A stretch of DNA of 64,000 nucleotides. It comes from Capsulimonas corticalis (GTDB lineage: Bacteria; Armatimonadota; Armatimonadia; Armatimonadales; Capsulimonadaceae). The stretch spans positions 1,860,001-1,924,000 of the forward strand of contig NZ_AP025739.1 in the NCBI RefSeq assembly GCF_003574315.2, written 5' to 3'. The notes under the pieces were generated by a model. It did no database searches. It was not told the DNA's origin and worked only from the letters and a program-made list of their open reading frames with translations. Shown one piece after another: positions 1-8,260 of the stretch (position 1 is its first letter; every line of letters starts with the position of its first letter). The translations under genes and the position numbers were made by a program.

Positions 1-213
1 CTGACTCTCTGGGCGATCTCGTTCCTGCGAATCACCAAAGATGAGGCGCAGGCCGCCGAGGATCGTCTGAAGCGGGAGGGGGCCAGGGCGGCGTTTACGC
101 GAATCCAGGATGTCGCGGAGCGCGCGGCGGCCCGAGCGCCCGAGATCGATTACGATCATTTGCTGGCGACTTCGTTTCAGATGGAAATGACACGGATGAA
201 CGAGCAGGGCTAA
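1..213 (+). CDS. C-terminal end of an unrecognised protein (5' truncated by window)
   Basis: An open frame runs from base 1 to a TAA at 211-213 and encodes 70 residues with no start codon needed inside the window. The visible part begins with a hydrophobic stretch (LTLWAISFLR) and continues as a charged, Ala/Glu/Arg-rich, probably helical segment. I recognise no family. The stop lies 28 bases before the next start, so it may share a transcript with the acetyltransferase downstream. The reading frame is supported by third-position GC bias and the clean stop; function is unknown. Confidence 0.6.
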   Translation: MTLWAISFLRITKDEAQAAEDRLKREGARAAFTRIQDVAERAAARAPEIDYDHLLATSFQMEMTRMNEQG

Positions 214-241
214 CCCCTCAAGCGTCGTCTTCGGAGAATGG

Positions 242-778
242 ATGATCGCCAAAATACGCCCCGCGCTATGGCCCGATGACCTTGCCGCGATTGGCGAGCT
301 GGACCGTTCGTTTGTGACGGACCGCCTCTACCGTCCCCGGCGCGGCGAGCTGTCTTTTCAGCTTGTCGAAGAGACTGCGGCGTCGCCGATCCATAAAGTC
401 TACGCGCTGGATCTGGAGGAGCGCGCGATGTGGGACTGCGCCCTTGTGGCGGAGGATCGCCAGGGCGTGATGGGGTTCGCGGCGGCCCAGGTCGCCGCCT
501 GGAACCGGCGCGTCGTGATCCAGCATCTGTATGTCGCGTCCCGCGCCCGGGGCAAGGGCGCCGGAACTCAGCTTCTGGACGGCCTCGAATCCTTCGCTCG
601 CGCTGTCTCCGCCCGCTGCTTGTGGCTGGAGACCCAGAATATCAATCACCCCGCCATTCAATTCTACCGCCGTGCAGGCTTTCAATTCTGCGGGTACGAC
701 GACAGCCTTTATGATCCCGCCTCCTTGGAGCAAGAGGAGATTGCTTTGTACTTTCAGCGGCCGATCTCTCAAAAATAA
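242..778 (+). CDS. GNAT N-acetyltransferase, streptothricin-acetyltransferase-like
   Basis: This 178-residue protein has the GNAT acetyl-CoA-binding motif A (IQHLYVASRARGKGAGTQLL, with the pyrophosphate loop RARGKGAG at residues 101-108). It also has the later GNAT segment LETQN (129-133) followed by FYRRAGF (141-147) and a GYDDSLY turn. The spacing LETQN, FY..aGF, G-D-LY, E-ALY is the pattern I know from streptothricin (nourseothricin) acetyltransferases, which acetylate the beta-lysine of that antibiotic. The length fits a single-domain GNAT. A GGAGA ribosome site at 233-237 fixes the ATG. Substrate assignment is inference; the GNAT fold is secure. Confidence 0.88.
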   Translation: MIAKIRPALWPDDLAAIGELDRSFVTDRLYRPRRGELSFQLVEETAASPIHKVYALDLEERAMWDCALVAEDRQGVMGFAAAQVAAWNRRVVIQHLYVASRARGKGAGTQLLDGLESFARAVSARCLWLETQNINHPAIQFYRRAGFQFCGYDDSLYDPASLEQEEIALYFQRPISQK

Positions 779-815
779 GTGAATCGTTACTCCGGCTCCC
801 AGCGCCAAGTCATGG

Positions 816-821
816 TATACT
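816..821 (+). promoter_or_regulatory. Extended -10 promoter for the GAF-phosphatase gene
   Basis: TATACT is preceded by TGG, giving an extended -10 (TGnTATACT) about 47 bases before the start. No good -35 lies 17 bases upstream, as is usual for extended -10 promoters. Inferred from sequence only. Confidence 0.45.
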
Positions 822-867
822 GACTGAGCTGGCGTGAATGCTTTCATAGGTTCCCGCCGCATGAGGT

Positions 868-2175
868 GTGAACTTGCAGGCGCCAAAACCCCCCACGGAA
901 GCAGAACGGCTCGCCGCTCTCGCTCGATACGAGATTCTCGACTCCTCGCCCGAAGAAGAATTTGAAGAAGTGACCCGGCTGGCGGCGCGCCTGTGCAATG
1001 CGCCGATCGCCCTGATCAGTTTGGTCGATCACGCCCGGCAGTGGTTTCTGTCGGAAGTGGGCATGGGCGTGCGGGAAACGCCGCTCAATATGTCCATCTG
1101 CGCGCACGCCATTCTGGAGCCGGATGTCCTGGTGGTGCCCGACACCCGCGAGGATGCGCGTTTCGCCGACAACCCGCTGGTGACCGGAGACCCGCATCTG
1201 CGGTTTTACGCGGGCGCTCTGCTCGAAACCGACGATGGGCATGCGCTCGGAACGCTGTGCGTCTTAGACTACAAAACACGGGGGCTGACGGACGAGCAAA
1301 AAGATGTTCTGCGCCTGCTTTCAGGTCAGGTGATGAAGCAGCTGGAGCTGCGCCGTCTGGTGCGCCAGCAGGCGCAGGCCATCGCCGAGAAGGAAGAAGC
1401 GCGCGTGATGCTGGACGCCGCGTACGCGCACGAAAAGCAGATCGCCGTCACCCTCCAGCGTTCGCTTCTGATGGACGTGGCCGACCGGACATTTCCCGGC
1501 CTGGATGTCGCCGCGCTTTACGAGGCCGCGTGGAGCGAAGCGGATGTCGGCGGTGATTTCTACGATCTCTTCACGCTGAGCGCGGACGAAGTCGCGATGG
1601 TGGTGGGCGATGTGGCGGGCAAGGGCCTGGGCGCGGCGGCGCGGACGGCGGAGGTCAAATACGCGCTCCGCGCGTTCCATCAGGAGTATCCCGACCCCGC
1701 GCGGACGCTCACCCGTCTCAACAACTTCATCTGCCAGTTTCACGACTACTCGACGGAAGCCGAGCCCCGGTTCGTGGTCCTCTTGCTGGGCGTCATCAAT
1801 ATCCATACGGGAGTAACCACGCTGGCCTTCGCGGGCGCCGAACCGCCGATCCTGCTGCGTGAAGACGGCGCCGTCGAGATCATCACCGGCGTCGGCTACC
1901 CCCTCGGAATCTTCGCGGGAACCGACTACGAAACCACCGTGATTCACCTCGCTCCCGGCGACACCCTTCTCATGGCGACGGACGGTCTGACGGACGCTCG
2001 CCACGACGGCGAGTTTTTGGGGCAGAACGGCCTGGCGAACTTCATCGTCCAGGCGCGCGGCGCCGCCACACTGAAGGGCCTGGGACAGCGCGTCGTCGAT
2101 CTCGCCAAAGAGTTCGCCGGCGGCCCCATGCGCGACGACATGTGCCTGCTGCTCGCGCGGCGGACGTCGCAGTAA
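868..2175 (+). CDS. GAF-domain PP2C-type (SpoIIE/RsbU-like) serine phosphatase
   Basis: A 435-residue cytoplasmic signalling protein. A GAF sensor domain (about 30-165) is followed by a short coiled-coil linker (160-195) and a PPM/SpoIIE phosphatase domain (about 205-433). The metal-binding phosphatase motifs are intact: DVGGDFYD at 226-233, GDVAGKG at 247-253, ATDGLTDAR near 370 and a terminal DDMCLLL. Such proteins dephosphorylate anti-anti-sigma factors in partner-switching control of stress responses; no STAS or anti-sigma partner gene is adjacent. The start is ambiguous. GTG at 868 overlaps its own TGAGGTG ribosome site, so TTG at 874, five bases downstream of that site, may be the real start. 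Confidence 0.9.
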   Translation: MNLQAPKPPTEAERLAALARYEILDSSPEEEFEEVTRLAARLCNAPIALISLVDHARQWFLSEVGMGVRETPLNMSICAHAILEPDVLVVPDTREDARFADNPLVTGDPHLRFYAGALLETDDGHALGTLCVLDYKTRGLTDEQKDVLRLLSGQVMKQLELRRLVRQQAQAIAEKEEARVMLDAAYAHEKQIAVTLQRSLLMDVADRTFPGLDVAALYEAAWSEADVGGDFYDLFTLSADEVAMVVGDVAGKGLGAAARTAEVKYALRAFHQEYPDPARTLTRLNNFICQFHDYSTEAEPRFVVLLLGVINIHTGVTTLAFAGAEPPILLREDGAVEIITGVGYPLGIFAGTDYETTVIHLAPGDTLLMATDGLTDARHDGEFLGQNGLANFIVQARGAATLKGLGQRVVDLAKEFAGGPMRDDMCLLLARRTSQ

Positions 2176-2247
2176 CCCCTCTCACACTTCCCTGCCTACC
2201 CTATATGAAGTCCCTCCCTGAGAAGGTCATTTTTAGAAAAGTCGCAG

Positions 2248-2269
2248 GCCGCCTAACCGGCGGCTTTTT
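2248..2269 (+). terminator. Intrinsic terminator after the phosphatase gene
   Basis: GCCGCC (2248-2253) pairs with GGCGGC (2259-2264) around a five-base loop and is followed by TTTTT. It lies between the phosphatase stop and the convergent nucleoside hydrolase stop. Confidence 0.75.
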
Positions 2270-2270
2270 G

Positions 2271-3173
2271 TCAGCCGCCCACAACCGCAAAGTAATGGGC
2301 GAAGAACGTCTCCGGCGATACCTCGGACGCCAGGTAGTGCGGGCCGTGGCCGTACGATTGGACTAGGGTCTGTCCCGTGGCGTAAGGGCTGACCAGTTCG
2401 ACGAGGACTTTTCCGGTGACTGTTTCGCAGAGGGAGGGTTCGAAGATCAGGGCGGCGGCGAGTGGATCGTGGAAGGTGGAGATGGGGCTGTTCTTGAACC
2501 AGATATCAGCCATGGCGGCGACGGGGGCGAGGACGCCGGCGGCGGCGGTGAAGCGGCGGCGGCATTCGTCGGCGGGCATCGTGCATTGGGTTGTGACGTC
2601 GAGGCCGACGGCGGTGATGCGCGGAACGGGCGCGGCGAAGACCATCGCGGCGGCGTGCGGGTCGCACAGGATATTCCATTCGCACGGCTCCGAGCCATGG
2701 TGAGTGTTCCGAAAGTACTGGCCGCCCATGAGCGTGAGCTGCTTGAGCAGAGCGGGAATCTCGGGGTCCAGCGCGAACAGCAGGGCGATATTCGTGAGCG
2801 GGCCGATGGCGAGCAGCGTCACTTCGCCGGGACGCGCGCGGATTGTCTCGCGCAGGAACGCGATCGCCGTGTTTTCGCGGCCAAACGTTTCATGCGCCCA
2901 GGCGCCCCCTTCGAGCGCGGCGGTTTGCGGCGCGTGCGGCTGGCGCGGCGCCGCCAGGAGCGGGGCCTCCACGCCGACATGAATCGGGATGTCCGTGCGT
3001 CCGCCCGCCCGGCAGATCGCGTCGGCCAGGGACGCGCGCTTTTCAGGCTCGCCGGTGACGGTGGTAATCCCCAATAGTTCGCAGCGCGGCTGACGCAGGA
3101 GATACGCGAGCGCGACGGCGTCGTCGATGTCGGAGCCGAGATCGGTGTCGAGCAGGATCGGTAGGGTTTGCAT
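2271..3173 (-). CDS. Inosine/uridine-preferring nucleoside hydrolase
   Basis: A 300-residue protein beginning close to the family signature DTDLGSDIDDA (residues 9-19), the calcium-binding aspartate cluster of IUNH nucleoside hydrolases, which cleave ribonucleosides to ribose and base. TGEPEKRA, the GPLTNIA segment and a MGGQYF motif near residue 150 fit the family, and the length is typical. There is no signal peptide, so it is probably cytoplasmic. It is a single gene convergent with the phosphatase gene. No clear ribosome site precedes the ATG. Substrate range cannot be read from sequence. Confidence 0.9.
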   Translation of the reverse strand: MQTLPILLDTDLGSDIDDAVALAYLLRQPRCELLGITTVTGEPEKRASLADAICRAGGRTDIPIHVGVEAPLLAAPRQPHAPQTAALEGGAWAHETFGRENTAIAFLRETIRARPGEVTLLAIGPLTNIALLFALDPEIPALLKQLTLMGGQYFRNTHHGSEPCEWNILCDPHAAAMVFAAPVPRITAVGLDVTTQCTMPADECRRRFTAAAGVLAPVAAMADIWFKNSPISTFHDPLAAALIFEPSLCETVTGKVLVELVSPYATGQTLVQSYGHGPHYLASEVSPETFFAHYFAVVGG

Positions 3174-3220
3174 GGGGCGCTATTGGCTCATCACGACCGG
3201 TTTTCCTTCCCAGCATCGCC

Positions 3221-3250
3221 TTGACATCCGTAAAATCCATCGAGTATTAT
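3221..3250 (+). promoter_or_regulatory. padR-ABC operon promoter
   Basis: TTGACA (3221-3226) and TATTAT (3245-3250) are separated by 18 bases. The -10 lies inside the left half of the long palindrome at 3239-3276, so a repressor bound there would block RNA polymerase. Confidence 0.65.
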
Positions 3251-3276
3251 AAAGATATATCTTTATAATACTCGAT
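3239..3276. promoter_or_regulatory. 38-bp perfect palindrome, candidate PadR operator
   Basis: The sequence ATCGAGTATTATAAAGATA (3239-3257) is followed directly by its exact reverse complement to 3276, with no mismatch. It covers the -10 and predicted transcription start of the padR gene. PadR/LmrR regulators bind AT-rich dyads in their own promoters, so autoregulation is the obvious reading. Confidence 0.75.
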
Positions 3277-3282
3277 ATAGAA

Positions 3283-3891
3283 GTGAGCGACATGAAAGAC
3301 CAGCAGCATCTCGACGGCGATCAGGGCGGACGCGGGCGGCATGGCGGGCGCTGCGGCGCCGGCGGGCCGGGGCGGCGCGGGGAGCGGATGGAGCGCGGCT
3401 CGCTGCGCTTCGTGCTGCTGGACGCCCTGCGCGACGGGCCGCGCCATGGTTATGAGATTATCAAGGCGATGGAGGAGCGGACGCATGGGCAGTGGTCGCC
3501 GAGCGCGGGGGCGGTCTATCCGGCGCTGCAATATCTGAACGACCTGGATCTGGTGAGGGCGGCGGCCGACGGCGACCGGCGCGTTTACGAGCTGACGGCG
3601 GCGGGCCGCGCCGAGCTGGAGACGCAGGCGGATCGGGTGGAGGGGTTCTGGACACGCTTCGCGGCGGAAGCGCCGTCGCCGTCCAGCCAGCACGAAGTCG
3701 GGTTTCTTCAGGAAGAACTGGAAGATCTGTCGCGGACGATCTGGCGTGGCTTGCGAGAGGCCATCGGCAGTGGGGACCGGGAAGCGATCCGCCGGGTGCG
3801 CGCCGTGGTCGAGCGCTCGCGCAATGAGATCCGAGATCTGATCGCCGCCGGCGGCAATGAGGTCCCTGGACCCGACGCGGAGAGAAAGTAG
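3283..3891 (+). CDS. PadR-family transcriptional regulator
   Basis: A 202-residue PadR protein. A Gly/Arg-rich N-terminal tail (about 1-36) precedes the winged helix (about 37-110), with the family run LRFVLLDALRDGPRHGYEI and the wing segment SAGAVYPALQYL. A helical dimerisation region follows. PadR proteins of this type control drug exporters (LmrR/LmrCD style), and two ABC exporter genes follow after 6 bases. A GTG at 3283 gives the full frame, but ATG at 3292, with AGAAGTGAG upstream, is an equally likely start. It is probably autoregulated through the palindrome at 3239-3276. Confidence 0.9.
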   Translation: MSDMKDQQHLDGDQGGRGRHGGRCGAGGPGRRGERMERGSLRFVLLDALRDGPRHGYEIIKAMEERTHGQWSPSAGAVYPALQYLNDLDLVRAAADGDRRVYELTAAGRAELETQADRVEGFWTRFAAEAPSPSSQHEVGFLQEELEDLSRTIWRGLREAIGSGDREAIRRVRAVVERSRNEIRDLIAAGGNEVPGPDAERK

Positions 3892-3897
3892 GCGTTT

Positions 3898-5649
3898 ATG
3901 CGCGCGCTCCGAAAACTGGGAAGCTTTTTGAAGCCCTACTGGCGCTGGGCGGCGCTCGCGCCGCTGATGATGGCGCTGGAGGTCGCGATGGACCTGATGC
4001 AGCCGCGTCTGGTGCAGCGGATGGTCGATCAAGGCATCGCGCACTCGGATATGGCGCTCGTGCTGCATACGGGCGCCTTGCAGGTCGCCTGCGCCGTCAT
4101 CGGGATGTTCGCGGGCATGGGCTGCACTTACTTCGCGGTGCTGGCGGGCCAGGGGTTCGGCGCGGACCTGCGCGAGCGGCTCTTTGGGAAGATCCAATCG
4201 CTGTCGTTCGGAAATCTGGACCACCTGGACACCGGCTCGCTGATCACGCGGCTGACCAACGACGTCACGCAGGTGCAGGAAGTCGTCATGATGGTGCTGC
4301 GCATCATGGTGCGCGTCCCGCTGCTGCTGGTGGGAAGCTTGATCATGGGCGTGCTGACGAGCCCGCGCCTGTCGCTGCTCTTTTTGATCTTAATTCCGGT
4401 GATTTCGGCGGCGCTGGCGGCGATCATCCGCAAGACTTCCCCGCTGTACAGCCAGGTGCAGAAGCGGCTGGATGCGCTCAATACGGTGCTTCAGGAGAAT
4501 CTGTCGGGCGTGCGCGTGGTCAAAGCCTTCGCCCGCTCCCAGCACGAAGAACGGCGTTTCGCGGATGCGAACGACCAATTGATGACGCAGAATATCACGG
4601 CGGCGCGCCTGGGCGCGCTGACCATGCCGGTCGTTATGCTCACCCTGAACTTCGGCGTGGTCGCGGCGCTCTGGTTCGGCGGCGCGCAGGTGGACGCCGG
4701 GCAGCTGCGCATCGGTCAGGTCATCGCCTTTATCAACTATTTGATGCAGACTTTGGTCTCCCTGACGATGGCGAGCATGCTGATCCTGCGCTTTTCGCGC
4801 GGCGAGGCGTCGGCCCTGCGCATCGAAGAAGTGCTGGACAGCGTCCCCGCCATCCAGCCGGCGCCAAACGCGATCACGCTCGCTCAAACGCGCGGGCGGA
4901 TCGTCTTTGAAGACGTGCGCTTTGCGTATGACGGCCAGGACCACGATCCCGTGCTGACCGGAGTCTCCTTCACGGCGGAGCCGGGACAGACGGTGGCGAT
5001 CCTTGGCGCGACCGGCGCCGGCAAATCGAGCCTGGTGAACCTGGTCCCGCGCTTCTACGATGTCGCCGGCGGCCGCGTCACGATCGATGGGCAGGATGTC
5101 CGGTCGCTGAGTGAAAAGTCCCTGCGCGGCCATGTCGGGATCGCGCTGCAAGAATCGGTTCTCTTCAGCGGCTCCATTCGCGATAACATCAAATACGGAC
5201 GCCCCGAGGCAAGCGATGACGACGTCGTCGCGGCGGCGAAGATGGCGCAGGCGCACGACTTTATCATGGGGTTCCCCGAAGGGTATGACACGGTGGTGGG
5301 CCAGCGCGGCGTCAACCTCTCCGGCGGACAGAAGCAGCGCATCGCCATCGCCCGCGTGCTGGCGACCGGCGCGGATATCCTGATCCTGGACGACAGCACC
5401 AGCGCCGTCGATGTTCAGACGGAGGCGCGGATTCAGCAGGCGCTGGCGGAGCATCGTGAGGGCCGAACGAGCCTGGTCGTAGCCCAGCGGATCAGCACCG
5501 TGCTCGGCGCCGATAAGATCCTCGTGCTCGATGACGGCCGGATCGCCGCCGAGGGGACGCACCGCGAGCTGCTGACCTCCAGTCCGATCTACCGGGAGAT
5601 CTATGAATCGCAGATGGAAAACGGAGTAATCACGGATGGCGGAGAATAA
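3898..5649 (+). CDS. ABC exporter half-transporter with degenerate catalytic site (LmrC/BmrC-type)
   Basis: This 583-residue protein has six predicted membrane helices (about 15-300) and a C-terminal ATPase domain. Walker A is GATGAGKS (370-377), the Q-loop is LQESVLF and the signature is LSGGQ (474-478). The catalytic Glu after Walker B is replaced by Asp (ILILDDS, Asp499), and the switch His is replaced by Gln (VVAQRIS, Gln530). This pairing of substitutions is the hallmark of the inactive-site subunit of heterodimeric exporters such as TM287/288, BmrCD and LmrCD. The gene overlaps the next ABC gene by 14 bases, as expected for the partner subunit. It probably exports drugs or lipids across the inner membrane. 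Confidence 0.92.
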   Translation: MRALRKLGSFLKPYWRWAALAPLMMALEVAMDLMQPRLVQRMVDQGIAHSDMALVLHTGALQVACAVIGMFAGMGCTYFAVLAGQGFGADLRERLFGKIQSLSFGNLDHLDTGSLITRLTNDVTQVQEVVMMVLRIMVRVPLLLVGSLIMGVLTSPRLSLLFLILIPVISAALAAIIRKTSPLYSQVQKRLDALNTVLQENLSGVRVVKAFARSQHEERRFADANDQLMTQNITAARLGALTMPVVMLTLNFGVVAALWFGGAQVDAGQLRIGQVIAFINYLMQTLVSLTMASMLILRFSRGEASALRIEEVLDSVPAIQPAPNAITLAQTRGRIVFEDVRFAYDGQDHDPVLTGVSFTAEPGQTVAILGATGAGKSSLVNLVPRFYDVAGGRVTIDGQDVRSLSEKSLRGHVGIALQESVLFSGSIRDNIKYGRPEASDDDVVAAAKMAQAHDFIMGFPEGYDTVVGQRGVNLSGGQKQRIAIARVLATGADILILDDSTSAVDVQTEARIQQALAEHREGRTSLVVAQRISTVLGADKILVLDDGRIAAEGTHRELLTSSPIYREIYESQMENGVITDGGE

Positions 5650-7504
5650 GGCTCAGAAAGAAGACGCGGCGCCCCCGCCGCTGATGGGGCGGGGCTTCGG
5701 GCCGGGCGCGCGGATGATGGGCAAGGTCGAAAAGGCCAAGGACCGGCGCGGCGTCCTGCGCCGACTCTGGGGATACCTGCGCCACCAGCGCGCCGCGCTG
5801 ATCGCCACGGCGGTCATGGTCGCCGCCAGCGTCTTCCTGAACCTGGCGGGACCGTTTCTGCTTGGCCGCGCCATCGATAAGTACATCCTGCGCCGCGATC
5901 TGCACGGACTCGCGCATCTTTGCGTGCTGATGCTGATCGTCTACGCCGCCAACTCCCTGCTGACCTGGCTTCAAAGCTACATCATGGCCGGCGCGTCTCA
6001 GCGCACCGTCCGCGAGATCCGAAAAGATCTGTTCGCGCGTCTCCAGCATCTGCCGCTGGGCTTTTTTGATCGGAGGCCGAACGGCGAGTTGATGAGCCGA
6101 CTGACCAACGACGTCGAGAATATCAATCAGGTGCTTTCGGACAGCGTGACGCAGATCGTCTCCGGCGTTCTGAACACCGTCGGCGTGACGGTGGCGATGC
6201 TGCTGCTCAATGTCCAGCTCACCGCCGTGACTCTCATCACAATCACGACCATCACCGTGGCGCTGAACCGCTGGGTCGCCACCCGAACGCGCGCGCAGTT
6301 TCGATTGCAGCAGGCGGCGCTGGGCAAATTGAATGGATTTATCGAAGAGACCATCACCGCGCAGCGCGTCGTCAAGGCGTACCATCAGGAGCCGGCGGTG
6401 ATCACCGAATTCGCCGCCTCCAATCGGGAGCTGCGCCAGGCGGCGACGCGCGCTTAGATCTTCTCCGGATATGTCGGCCCCGTGATGAACTTCGTCAGCA
6501 ACCTCGGCTTGGCGATCGTCGCGGGCGTCGGCGGCGTCCTCGCCGTGCGCGGCGCGATTACCGTCGGCGCGATCGCGACATTCATCAATTACACCCGCCA
6601 GTTCGGGCGGCCCCTCAACGATATCGCGAACCTGTACAACTCGATCCAATCCGCGATGGCGGGCGCCGAGCGCGTCTTTGAGATCATCGATGAACCCATG
6701 GAAGTCGACGCGCCCGACGCCCGCCCGCTCGCCCAGATCCAGGGCGAAGTCGTGTTCGACGACGTCAGTTTCTCCTATGTCCCCGGCGCGCCCGTCCTGA
6801 AGAACGTCTCCCTGGATGCGCGGCCGGGCCAGGTCATCGCGCTGATCGGACCGACCGGCGCCGGCAAGACGACGATCGTCAACCTGCTGACCCGCTTCTA
6901 TGAGATCGATTCCGGACGCATTACGATCGACGGTCAGGATATCCGCAAAATCAAAAAAGAGGACCTGCGCCGCCAGCTCGGCATCGTCCTGCAAGATACG
7001 TTTCTCTTCACCGGGACCGTCCGCGACAACATCAAATACGGCCGCCTGGAAGCCACGAACGACGAAGTGACGGCGGCGGCGAAGCTCGCCAACGCCGACG
7101 TCTTTATCCGCCGCCTGCCCGGCGCCTACGACACCGTGCTGTCCGAGCGAGGCGGCAATCTCAGCCAGGGCCAGCGCCAGCTTCTCGCCATCGCCCGCGC
7201 GATCCTCGCCGATCCGCGCATCCTGATCCTCGACGAAGCCACCAGCAGCGTCGACACCCGCACCGAGAAGCACATCCAGGAGGCGATGCTGCGACTCATG
7301 CATGGCCGCACCAGCTTCGTCATCGCCCACCGCCTGAGCACGATCCGGGAAGCGGACCAGATCCTCGTGATCAACCGGGGCGAGATCATCGAGCGCGGGA
7401 ACCACGTCGAGCTGGTGGCGCAAAACGGATTCTACGCACGCCTCAGCGCCAACCAGTTCCAGGCTACGGCCGATGACGCGCCGCCCGTCTCGCTCGTCAA
7501 ATAA
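5636..7504 (+). pseudogene. Partner ABC exporter subunit interrupted by an in-frame amber codon
   Basis: One continuous frame of 623 codons contains a single TAG at 6455-6457 (codon 274) and no frameshift. Upstream (5636-6457) are a charged N-terminal tail and about four membrane helices. Downstream (resuming IFSGYVGPV) are the last helices and a complete ATPase domain: Walker A GPTGAGKT, Q-loop LQDTFLF, signature LSQGQ, Walker B ILILDEATSS with Glu, and switch His in IAHRLST. Relatives usually have Gln at the interrupted position, and CAG to TAG is one substitution. An internal ATG at 6485 could start a C-terminal fragment, but half a membrane domain would be useless. It is either a fresh nonsense mutation, an amber-readthrough gene or a sequencing error. 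Confidence 0.8.
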
Positions 7505-7755
7505 TTTTCACGCTCGCCGAAATCCTCCCAACTTTCCCCTCCGAACCCGCGATCTTATGAGTATCGGACAGTCGCGGGAAGACGCGCGCCGAGAAAAATC
7601 GCATCGCGCGATAATTATCATAAAAAATTAGAAAAAAAGCGGTTTATTCATGAAGGTTGCTTCGATCAGGCTGATCGAAGTCATTAAATACGATTGGCGC
7701 GGCCGATCGTAATTCGCTGGATCTTTGCAACCATTGCTCACCAGGAGTTGCTCCC
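7505..7755. other. Intergenic region with a 21-bp dyad
   Basis: This 251-base AT-rich gap carries the exporter operon end and the upstream region of the small secreted protein gene. Its only strong structure is CTTCGATCAG (7660-7669), one G, then the exact inverted copy CTGATCGAAG (7671-7680). The dyad is operator-like: there is no loop and no T-run, so it does not look like a terminator. No convincing promoter hexamers were found. Confidence 0.5.
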
Positions 7756-8181
7756 TTGAAGCCCAATAACGCTGTCGCTCTGATTATGCTCTGCTGCCTT
7801 CTGGCGGCGGGCGGCTCCATTGTTCACAACTATTCCGAGGCTCACGCCGCCGCATCGGGACGCGCCACGCCTCCGCCGTCGCCTTTTCCGGAGTTGTCGC
7901 GGAAGTTTTGCTCGGCCTCCTATCTGGAGTGCCCGCAGCAGGAGGAGTGCGAGTATATGGCGCTGTTCGAGCAGGCGAAGGAAGAGAAGAACCTTTATCG
8001 CATCCACGCGCTGCAAGCGGCGCACCGCCAGCATCTCGTGAGTTCCAAAAAGGCGTACGCCGCCTATATGACGGCGCATGGCCATCTCCCGGTATTTTAC
8101 CGTAACAGGACAAAGGGCAATTTTCAGATGCTGAAGCGTTTGTGCATTATGCGTCCCGAAAAACGGCTGCGCGCCGACTAG
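7756..8181 (+). CDS. Small secreted protein of unknown function
   Basis: The 141-residue product starts at a TTG placed eight bases after AGGAG (7743-7747). It has an N-terminal signal peptide (LIMLCCLLAAGG, probably cleaved near AHA-AA). The mature part has three clustered cysteines (FCSASYLECPQQEECEY), followed by a His/Lys/Arg-rich helical tail. No family recognised. The paired cysteines suggest a disulfide-stabilised periplasmic or extracellular protein. The frame is supported by the ribosome site and by a strong hairpin directly after the stop. Confidence 0.6.
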   Translation: MKPNNAVALIMLCCLLAAGGSIVHNYSEAHAAASGRATPPPSPFPELSRKFCSASYLECPQQEECEYMALFEQAKEEKNLYRIHALQAAHRQHLVSSKKAYAAYMTAHGHLPVFYRNRTKGNFQMLKRLCIMRPEKRLRAD

Positions 8182-8213
8182 GGACGTGGATGCGGCGCGC
8201 AGAGTAGGCGCGA

Positions 8214-8251
8214 AACCTCCGTCGCCGCCGGGATCGGCGGCGACGGAGGTT
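8214..8251. terminator. 16-bp stem hairpin between convergent genes
   Basis: AACCTCCGTCGCCGCC (8214-8229) pairs perfectly with 8236-8251 around the loop GGGATC. It lies 33 bases after the secreted protein stop and 10 bases from the convergent prepilin stop. It lacks a T-run, so it may act as a transcript-end stabiliser or a bidirectional terminator. Confidence 0.55.
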
Positions 8252-8260
8252 GAGGAGCGA

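Noticed and set aside
5630-7423. 597-codon open frame antisense to the second ABC gene
   Set aside because: Shadow of the ABC frame. The amber codon in the sense frame does not make the antisense frame real, and it shows no family motif.
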